DNA from: Neorhizobium galegae
GTDB taxonomy: Bacteria > Pseudomonadota > Alphaproteobacteria > Rhizobiales > Rhizobiaceae
Assembly (NCBI RefSeq): GCF_017877055.1
Contig: NZ_JAGIPG010000001.1
Coordinates: 558,001-622,000, forward strand
DNA: 64,000 bases
Reading direction: 5' to 3'
In this document: positions 59,011 through 64,000 of the stretch, one piece after another
How positions within the stretch are numbered: the stretch's first letter is position 1
Layout: the number at the start of each line of letters is the position of its first letter
Position numbers and translations under genes: made by a program
The notes under the pieces: model-generated
What the model saw: the letters and a program-made list of their open reading frames with translations, nothing else
Database searches by the model: none
What the model was told of the DNA's origin: nothing

Positions 59011-59052
59011 GCCGGAATCGCGGGGTCTAGGGATACCCCAAGCGATCCCGGC
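59011..59052. repeat. Nested palindromic hairpin after the YciI-like gene
   Basis: Outer arms GCCGGAATCGC (59011-59021) and GCGATCCCGGC (59042-59052) pair with one mismatch and inner arms GGGGT/ACCCC extend the stem. On the minus strand TTCTTTTTCC follows, so it could terminate a minus-strand transcript; on the plus strand there is no T-run. It could also be a copy of a palindromic repeat. Confidence 0.5.
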
Positions 59053-59201
59053 AATTGATGACCGAAGCGAAGGGACGAATGGAGCTTCGGTCGAGAGAGA
59101 CAGTCTGCCTTCCACCGTCACTTCTATCAAAACGATCCTGAACCGGCTCGAAACGGGCTGTTCATGTCAGGTTCACTCGTAAATCGCGCCGCGAACGGGG
59201 C

Positions 59202-59230
59202 CTTGAAGCCGCGAAAACCAATCCCCATTT
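59202..59230 (+). promoter_or_regulatory. RpoH (sigma-32) heat-shock promoter of hsp20
   Basis: CTTGAA (59202-59207) and CCCCATTT (59223-59230) are separated by 15 bp, a full match to the RpoH consensus. The expected start near 59236 leaves a leader of about 100 nt. Confidence 0.85.
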
Positions 59231-59235
59231 GAACT

Positions 59236-59336
59236 CTGCGGACGCCAAACGGGTCCGCGGAACGGGACCGCATCGCCAATGAAGGGATGCGCAAACCCAG
59301 ATGAAAACCGCAACGTCGCTTCCCAAGGAGGACTCC
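59236..59336 (+). promoter_or_regulatory. ROSE-type RNA thermometer in the hsp20 leader
   Basis: The leader has a 5' hairpin GCGGAC/GTCCGC (59238-59258) and a last hairpin in which CTTCC (59319-59323) pairs with the ribosome site GGAGG (59327-59331) across a CAA loop, hiding it at low temperature. TCGCT ahead of the anti-ribosome strand resembles the conserved ROSE U-Y-GCU. ROSE elements are the usual leader of rhizobial small heat-shock genes. Confidence 0.7.
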
Positions 59337-59819
59337 ATGCGTCACGTCGATTTTACCCCCCTTTACCGCTCCACCGTCGGTTTCGACCGCCTTTTCAACC
59401 TGCTCGACAATCGCGGGCCGGCTGACCAGACCCCGAGCTATCCGCCCTACAATATCGAGCGGACCGGTGAAAACACCTATCGCATCACCATGGCCGTTGC
59501 CGGTTTCGACGAAAAGGAACTGAGCCTCGAAGCCCATGCGAACGTGCTTACCGTGAAGGGTGAAAAGAGCGAAGACGAAACCGCTGCCGAACAGAGCGAA
59601 TACCTCTATCGCGGCATCGCCAAGCGCGCCTTCGAGCGCCGCTTCCAGCTCGCCGATCATGTCGAAGTGCAATCCGCTTCACTGAAGAACGGCCTGCTCC
59701 ATATCGACCTCCTCCGGAACATTCCGGAAGCCATGAAGCCCCGTCGCATCGCGATTGCCGCAGACGCAGTCGCTCCGAAGACGATCGAGGCCCAGGTTAC
59801 CCCGCAGCAGGTCAACTAA
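59337..59819 (+). CDS. Small heat-shock protein Hsp20 (IbpA-like)
   Basis: From ATG 59337, behind AAGGAGG, the product has 160 residues: an N-terminal region, an alpha-crystallin domain with YRITMAVAGFDEKELSLEAH, SEYLYRGIAKRAFERRFQLAD and SASLKNGLLHIDL, and a C-terminal extension (KPRRIAI) with the I-x-I anchor. It holds unfolding proteins during heat stress. An in-frame ATG at 59301 falls inside the thermometer and is not adopted. Regulation by RpoH and a thermosensor is read from sequence. Confidence 0.93.
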   Translation: MRHVDFTPLYRSTVGFDRLFNLLDNRGPADQTPSYPPYNIERTGENTYRITMAVAGFDEKELSLEAHANVLTVKGEKSEDETAAEQSEYLYRGIAKRAFERRFQLADHVEVQSASLKNGLLHIDLLRNIPEAMKPRRIAIAADAVAPKTIEAQVTPQQVN

Positions 59820-59862
59820 CCCGCTGCCGGGTTCCGGTCGATATAGTCGAGCAAGCCCAATG

Positions 59863-59895
59863 CGGCCCTTCCTCTTGGGGGAAGGGCCGTTTTTC
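59863..59895 (+). terminator. Terminator of hsp20
   Basis: CGGCCCTTCC (59863-59872) and GGAAGGGCCG (59880-59889) form a perfect 10-bp stem with 7-nt loop, followed by TTTTTC. Confidence 0.93.
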
Positions 59896-59909
59896 GTTTT
59901 TTGGGTTCA

Positions 59910-59947
59910 TTGACCGGTGCGGCTTGTGCCCCTATTGTATCGACAAT
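59910..59947 (+). promoter_or_regulatory. mazEF promoter with operator
   Basis: TTGACC (59910-59915), 17 bp and TATTGT (59933-59938) form a promoter. ATTGT-ATCG-ACAAT (59934-59947) is a perfect inverted repeat overlapping the -10, where the MazE or MazEF complex could autorepress. The mazE start follows 22 bp later. Confidence 0.7.
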
Positions 59948-59968
59948 GTTTCTACATGGGAGAGGCTG

Positions 59969-60211
59969 ATGCGCGTCACCGTCAAAAAATGGGGAAACAG
60001 CGCCTCGGTGCGCATCCCCGCCGCCGTCATGGAGGCGGCTCAGTTGCAGATCGATACGGTCGTGGATGTGTCGGAGGAAAACGGCCGGATCATCATTGAG
60101 GTGGTGCGGGATGCGGAGCTTGATCTCGACCAGCTCATTGCAGGCATAACACCGGACAACCTCCATGAGGAAATTGATTTTGGAGCGCCTGTCGGCAAGG
60201 AAGCCCTATGA
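59969..60211 (+). CDS. mazE: MazE antitoxin
   Basis: The 80-residue protein has the AbrB/MazE swapped-hairpin DNA-binding domain MRVTVKKWGNSASVRIPAAV at the N-terminus and an acidic C-terminal tail (DLDQLIAGITPDNLHEEIDF) that should wrap the toxin. ATG 59969 follows GGGAGAGGC; an upstream frame to 59924 is rejected because it covers the operator. It overlaps mazF by four bases. Confidence 0.93.
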   Translation: MRVTVKKWGNSASVRIPAAVMEAAQLQIDTVVDVSEENGRIIIEVVRDAELDLDQLIAGITPDNLHEEIDFGAPVGKEAL

Positions 60212-60546
60212 CGCCTGCGTCCTATGTTCCGGAGGCCGGCGATATCGTCTGGTTGGAATTTTCGCCGCGGGCAGGACATGAGCAGGCCGGGCGCCGGCCA
60301 GCCGTCGTGTTGAGCCCTCAAAGCTACAATCGCTTCGGCTTGATGCTGTGTTGCCCGATGACCACCAAGCGGAAGGGATATCCTTTCGAAGTGGCGATCG
60401 GTGACGACGGAGACAGCACGGTCCTTGCCGACCAGCTGAAGAGCCTCGACTGGAAGGCGCGCAATGCGCAGCGCAAGGGCCGGGTTTCCGCCCGGGAGCT
60501 TTCCCAGATCAGGGCCAGAGCAGGTGCGCTGATCGGCAAGCCCTGA
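60208..60546 (+). CDS. mazF: MazF endoribonuclease toxin
   Basis: The 112-residue toxin has the MazF/PemK layout: PEAGDIVWLEFSPRAGHEQA at the start, GRRPAVVLSPQSYNRFGLML, CCPMTTKRKGYPFEV and SLDWKARNAQRKG, covering the conserved Arg and Thr/Ser used in mRNA cleavage. The length is normal and no residue looks lost, so it should be active and neutralised by MazE. It is the second gene of the pair. Confidence 0.93.
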   Translation: MTPASYVPEAGDIVWLEFSPRAGHEQAGRRPAVVLSPQSYNRFGLMLCCPMTTKRKGYPFEVAIGDDGDSTVLADQLKSLDWKARNAQRKGRVSARELSQIRARAGALIGKP

Positions 60547-60562
60547 TCAACGCCGCCGCCCC

Positions 60563-61564
60563 TCAGGCCGCAGCCGGGGCCGCGACGGCATCCTCCTTCG
60601 CCTTCAGGCGGTTCGCATATTTCTGGGCGATGACGGCGCAGGCCATGAGCTGGATCTGGTGGAAGAGCATCAGCGGCAGGACGATGGCGCCGATCGACGA
60701 GGATTGACCGGAGAAGATGGCGTTGGCCATCGGTACACCGCTTGCGAGCGACTTCTTCGATCCGCAGAAGGTGATGGTGATTTCGTCCTCCTTGTTGAAG
60801 CCCAGCGCACGGCTGCCGAACATGGTGATGCAGAGCACGACTGCCAGCAACACCATGTCGACCAGGATGACGACGCCGATATCGAGCGCCGAGAAGGTGT
60901 GCCACAGGCCTTCCATCACCGCCTCCGAGAAGGCGAGATAGACGACCATCAGGATCGAGCCGCGGTCGACGGGGGCGAGGATCTTCTTCTTCGAGCGGAT
61001 CCAGTTGCCGATCCAGGGCTGCAGGACTTGGCCGAGGACGAAGGGGGCGAGCAACTGAAGCAGGATGCTTTCAAGCGCATCCCACGAAAAGCCCGCGTCG
61101 CCCGTGGTCGAGAGCAGGATGCCGGCCAGCAGCGGCGTCAGGAACATGCCGAAGATGTTGGAGCCCGAAGCGGCGCAGATCGCCGCCGGCACGTTGCCGC
61201 CGGCAATCGAGGTGAAGGCGATCGAGGACTGCACGGTCGAGGGCAGCACGCAGAGGAAAAGGATGCCGGCATAGAGCGGCGGCGCCAGGATGTCGTCCGG
61301 AATGAAGCCGATCATCAGCCCGAGGATCGGGAAGATCGCAAACGTCGTCAGCAGGATCGTCAGGTGCAGGCGCCAGTGCAGGATGCCCGCCACCACGACA
61401 TCGCGCGACAGACGCGCGCCATGCAGGAAGAACAAGAGGCCGATGGCGATGTCGGTCGCGACGTTGAACCAGTCGGCATAGACGCCGTGGATCGGCAGAA
61501 CCGAGGCGAGAATGACGGTGCAGACGAGAAGGACCGTGAAGCGGTCCGGCAGAAAACGGCTCAT
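60563..61564 (-). CDS. Bile acid:sodium symporter-family transporter (YfeH-like)
   Basis: From ATG 61564 (GAGGAA upstream) the protein has 333 residues and about ten helices. The SBF-like family is indicated by ATDIAIGLLFFLHGARLSR, CVLPSTVQSSIAFTSIAGGN and FCGSKKSLASGVPMANAIF, which hold the conserved membrane Asn/Gln/Ser residues. The solute is unknown (organic anions are typical). It is divergent from the LysR gene, which likely controls it. Confidence 0.9.
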   Translation of the reverse strand: MSRFLPDRFTVLLVCTVILASVLPIHGVYADWFNVATDIAIGLLFFLHGARLSRDVVVAGILHWRLHLTILLTTFAIFPILGLMIGFIPDDILAPPLYAGILFLCVLPSTVQSSIAFTSIAGGNVPAAICAASGSNIFGMFLTPLLAGILLSTTGDAGFSWDALESILLQLLAPFVLGQVLQPWIGNWIRSKKKILAPVDRGSILMVVYLAFSEAVMEGLWHTFSALDIGVVILVDMVLLAVVLCITMFGSRALGFNKEDEITITFCGSKKSLASGVPMANAIFSGQSSSIGAIVLPLMLFHQIQLMACAVIAQKYANRLKAKEDAVAAPAAA

Positions 61565-61652
61565 GGGCGGATTCCTCGGATTTGAGGATTTACCCTTCAC
61601 TTATCATGAAACAGAATGCAAACACTAACAGTTATCACGATTTCGGATAGCC
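61565..61652. promoter_or_regulatory. Divergent promoter region, symporter / LysR regulator
   Basis: The 88-bp gap holds two direct copies of TTATCAnGA (near 61603 and 61633), which may be part of the LysR-type binding site. No fuller operator was resolved. Confidence 0.35.
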
Positions 61653-62507
61653 ATGCTCAACCTTCACCACCTGAACAGTTTCGTCATGCTGCAGCAGACC
61701 GGCAGTTTTACCGAGGCCGCGGCGCGTCTTGGCATCGGCCAATCCACCGTGACGCAGCATATCCAGCGGCTGGAAAAGTCGCTCGGACGGCAGCTGGTGT
61801 TTCGCGATACGCATCAGGTGAAGCTGACGGCGGAGGGCGAGGCATTGCTCGGTTATGCGCGGGGCATGCTGGACATGAACGGCAAGGTGGCCTCATTGTT
61901 CGGCGAGAGCCGGTTGCGCGGGCGGTTGCGGCTCGGGGTATCGGAAGACGTGGTGGCGAGCCGGCTGACCTCGATCCTCGAAGATTTCATCCGGCTTTAT
62001 CCGCTGGTCGACCTGGAGCTGACCGTGGCGCTCTCCGCGGTGCTTTATCAGATGCAGGATATCGGCGATCTCGACCTGGTGCTCGCCAAGCGGCATATCG
62101 GCGAGACGAACGGCCGGCTGCTTTATCGCGAGCCGCTGGTCTGGCTGGCGCGCGACCCGGATCTGGCGCTGCGCGGCGATGTGCTGCCGCTGATCGCCTT
62201 TCCGCCGCCGAGCATTACCAGGCGGGTGGCGCAAGAGGCGCTCGACCGGGAAAAGAAGGCGTGGCGGATCGTCTGCACCTGCGGCAGCTTGAGTGGGCTC
62301 ACCGCTGCGGCGCGAGCCGGCATGGGCGTGCTTGTGCAGCCGCGCAGCATGGCGCCCGCGGGGCTGAAGGAGATCCCGGCAGACCGGCTGCCGGTGCTGG
62401 AAGACGTGGAATTCGTGCTGGTTCCGCGGCGCGGCGCCGATGCCGCGCTCACGGAGGCGCTGTCGAGCCTGATCGTGGCGCAGATCGCGCCACAGCATCA
62501 GGCGTAG
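61653..62507 (+). CDS. LysR-family transcriptional regulator
   Basis: The 284-residue regulator has the N-terminal winged helix-turn-helix LHHLNSFVMLQQTGSFTEAA, then ARLGIGQSTVTQHIQRLEKS and VFRDTHQVKLTAEGEALL, and a periplasmic-binding-fold effector domain starting RLRLGVSEDVVASRL. It is transcribed away from the symporter gene, the standard arrangement for a LysR regulator and its target. The inducer is unknown. Confidence 0.93.
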   Translation: MLNLHHLNSFVMLQQTGSFTEAAARLGIGQSTVTQHIQRLEKSLGRQLVFRDTHQVKLTAEGEALLGYARGMLDMNGKVASLFGESRLRGRLRLGVSEDVVASRLTSILEDFIRLYPLVDLELTVALSAVLYQMQDIGDLDLVLAKRHIGETNGRLLYREPLVWLARDPDLALRGDVLPLIAFPPPSITRRVAQEALDREKKAWRIVCTCGSLSGLTAAARAGMGVLVQPRSMAPAGLKEIPADRLPVLEDVEFVLVPRRGADAALTEALSSLIVAQIAPQHQA

Positions 62508-62516
62508 GTTGAGGCT

Positions 62517-63569
62517 TCAGCCCGCCGAGCAGATCGACAGGAATTGGTCGATATCCTCTTCGGTGGTGGCAAACGAGGTGACGAGGCGGATCAGGGTTTC
62601 GTCGTCCTGGACCGGCTCCGGCATGTTGGTCGGCACCGGCCAGCCGTAGAATTTCGCGCCCTTGGCCTCTGCGGCTTCGGCGGATGCCTTGTTGAGCACG
62701 GCGAAAACCTCGTTGGAGGTCGTGTCCCAGGCAAGCCTTGTGCTGTTCAGCGAGCCGATGCCGGCGCGCAGCCGATCTGCCATGCTGTTGGCGTGGCTTG
62801 CCATGTTGAGCCAGAGGCCGTCCTGCAGATAGGCATCGAACTGGGCCGAGATGAAACGGGTCTTCGAGAACAGCTGGGCGGCGCGCTTGCGGATGAAGGC
62901 GAAGTCCCTGGCGAGTTCAGGATTGAAGAAAACGATCGCTTCCGCACACCAGCAGCCGTTCTTGGTGCCGCCGAAGGAGAGGATGTCGATGCCGCGCTTC
63001 CAGGTCATTTCAGCGGGCGAGACATCGAGCGAGACCAGCGCATTGGCGAAACGGGCGCCGTCCATATGCACCGGCAAGCCGTTCGCCTTGGCGATCCTGG
63101 TGATCGCGTCGATCTCGTCGAGCGTATAGATGGTGCCGGTTTCGGTCGCCTGGGTGAGGGTGACGGCGGCGGCGCGGCCGTGATGCAGCGAATCCTGCGG
63201 GAAGCCGGCGATGCGAGCGCTGAGCTTCGCCGGATCCATCTTGCCGTCTTCGCCTTCGACCGGAACCATGCGCATGCCGGAAAAGAAGTCCGGCGCGCCG
63301 CATTCATCCTCGATCACATGCGCTTCCGAATGGGAGAAGGCGACGCCGCCGACCCGTGCGATGCTGGCGAGCGACAGCGAATTCGCAGCCGTGCCGGTCG
63401 AAACGAAATAAACGGAGACGTCCCGCTCGAAGATCTCGTTGAACCGGGCCTCGACCGCCTTGTCGAGGTCGCTGTTGCCATAGGCGGCGGCAAACCGGGT
63501 CGACTCCCTGGAGAGGCGTTCATTGATGGACGGATGGGCGCCGGCCCAGTTGTCGGAAGCGAAAAACAT
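62517..63569 (-). CDS. ltaE: Low-specificity L-threonine aldolase
   Basis: From ATG 63569 (in-frame ATG 63581 is an alternative) the PLP enzyme has 350 residues. The Schiff-base lysine is in ILSFGGTKNGCWCAEA; substrate-binding features include FVSTGTAANSLSLAS-like sequence near residue 58, HVIEDECGAP and VHMDGARFANAL with the conserved Asp and Arg. It cleaves L-threonine to glycine and acetaldehyde. It lies 9 bp from the LysR stop, convergent. Glycine from here and from sarcosine oxidase would feed the same pool. Confidence 0.92.
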   Translation of the reverse strand: MFFASDNWAGAHPSINERLSRESTRFAAAYGNSDLDKAVEARFNEIFERDVSVYFVSTGTAANSLSLASIARVGGVAFSHSEAHVIEDECGAPDFFSGMRMVPVEGEDGKMDPAKLSARIAGFPQDSLHHGRAAAVTLTQATETGTIYTLDEIDAITRIAKANGLPVHMDGARFANALVSLDVSPAEMTWKRGIDILSFGGTKNGCWCAEAIVFFNPELARDFAFIRKRAAQLFSKTRFISAQFDAYLQDGLWLNMASHANSMADRLRAGIGSLNSTRLAWDTTSNEVFAVLNKASAEAAEAKGAKFYGWPVPTNMPEPVQDDETLIRLVTSFATTEEDIDQFLSICSAG

Positions 63570-63820
63570 TTGAAAAATCACCCTGGAAGCTTTGTCTTGG
63601 AAGGCGTGCGGAGATTAATCTTTTTGAACCGGTAATCAATCGGCGAGGGCGGCCGAAAGGCCAAAACGGTTAGGTCAGCAAGTGGCACACTTTAAAACCT
63701 GCCCGAACGTAATTAAATTTCGACATCTACGGCATTCGGCGTAATCTTCTGTCGCCAAAAGCCGCAGATTTTTAGCAACCGCTCTTGTCGCCAATTAACT
63801 TCTATGGCATAAATTTTGGA

Positions 63821-63847
63821 AATTAGGACAGAAGTGCTGTCCTAATT
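63821..63847. promoter_or_regulatory. Perfect 11-bp inverted repeat in the terminal intergenic region
   Basis: AATTAGGACAG (63821-63831) and CTGTCCTAATT (63837-63847) are perfect complements with a 5-nt spacer. No T-run follows; the site lies 107 bp before a possible start codon at 63955. It looks like an operator for a dimeric regulator. The rest of 63570-63954 holds AT-rich sequence with no credible gene. Confidence 0.6.
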
Positions 63848-63954
63848 CCGGGAAATGAAGCGATAATTGGCGCGTCTTTCCCGCTGACGCTCACGCCGAT
63901 CCGGGTTATGTTGCACTGCAAGGCTGCAACTGACGCTGGAGCGGCGCCATCGCA

Positions 63955-64000
63955 TGAAGCACGGGATGGAGCTTGGCTGTCATCCCCAAGAGATATTTGA
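63955..64000 (+). other. Possible 5' end of a gene cut by the window
   Basis: ATG 63955 opens a frame that runs to the window edge (15 codons) without a stop. There is no strong ribosome site and the product cannot be judged. A GTTGCA/TGCAAC inverted pair lies just upstream (about 63908-63931). Confidence 0.2.

Noticed and set aside
58573-59130. 185-codon minus frame opposite the YciI-like gene
   Set aside because: The plus frame has the DGPF motif; the minus frame crosses the nested hairpin and has no motif.

Overview
The window reads as chromosomal DNA of an alphaproteobacterium of the order Hyphomicrobiales, most likely Rhizobiaceae (Rhizobium/Agrobacterium-like). The grounds are the GC-rich, densely coding sequence; the glgP-glgB-glgC-glgA-pgm-glgX order; a three-subunit pntAA-pntAB-pntB transhydrogenase; a CpdR-type single-domain response regulator beside an N-formylglutamate amidohydrolase; CtrA-type TTAA-N7-TTAA boxes; and a minus-strand small RNA that matches the alphaproteobacterial suhB/MmgR type. 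The genus is inferred, because no rRNA or housekeeping marker is present beyond rpsU and one tRNA-Val.

Layout. 1-6.7 kb: the end of a membrane GGDEF/EAL protein, a FeeM-like N-acyltransferase behind CtrA-like boxes, a small aa3-oxidase subunit IV-like protein and the pnt operon. 6.8-9.9 kb: a 56-residue antitoxin-like ORF, two alpha/beta hydrolases, a TPR lipoprotein and rpsU. 10.4-15.6 kb: heterotetrameric sarcosine oxidase soxBDAG. 15.6-17.8 kb: a small membrane protein, then a minus-strand MaoC/DUF2332 unit followed by two tiny membrane-protein genes that both look frameshifted. 18-29 kb: the glycogen cluster. 29-37.3 kb: a TadG-like vWA protein and a three-gene transglutaminase / circularly permuted ATP-grasp / alpha-E / DUF2126 operon. 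37.4-41.1 kb: a TetR-HlyD-ABC export operon. 41.4-44 kb: a BacA/YddA-like ABC protein whose nucleotide-binding domain is degenerate, coupled to a DUF1003 protein. 44-48.8 kb: a secreted protein, a hydrolase, an M19 dipeptidase and a UvrD-like helicase. 48.9-52.7 kb: an Fbp-type iron ABC importer. 52.7-57.4 kb: small proteins, tRNA-Val, cpdR, formylglutamate amidohydrolase, an AT-richer HEPN-motif gene, the MmgR-like sRNA and a hisN-like phosphatase. 57.4-64 kb: lysophospholipase-like hydrolase, YciI-like protein, a heat-shock Hsp20 unit with RpoH promoter and RNA thermometer, mazEF, a bile-acid:Na symporter-like carrier with divergent LysR regulator, and threonine aldolase.

Most of the window is ordinary core metabolism (carbon storage, redox balance, C1/glycine metabolism, iron uptake). 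The less explained parts are the ATP-grasp/transglutaminase operon, the degenerate-NBD ABC protein, the AT-rich HEPN-motif gene beside the sRNA, the FeeM-like gene with its two CtrA-like boxes, and the double frameshift near 16.1 kb. I saw no insertion sequence, prophage, CRISPR array or obvious integrated island. All names come from reading motifs, without any database search.
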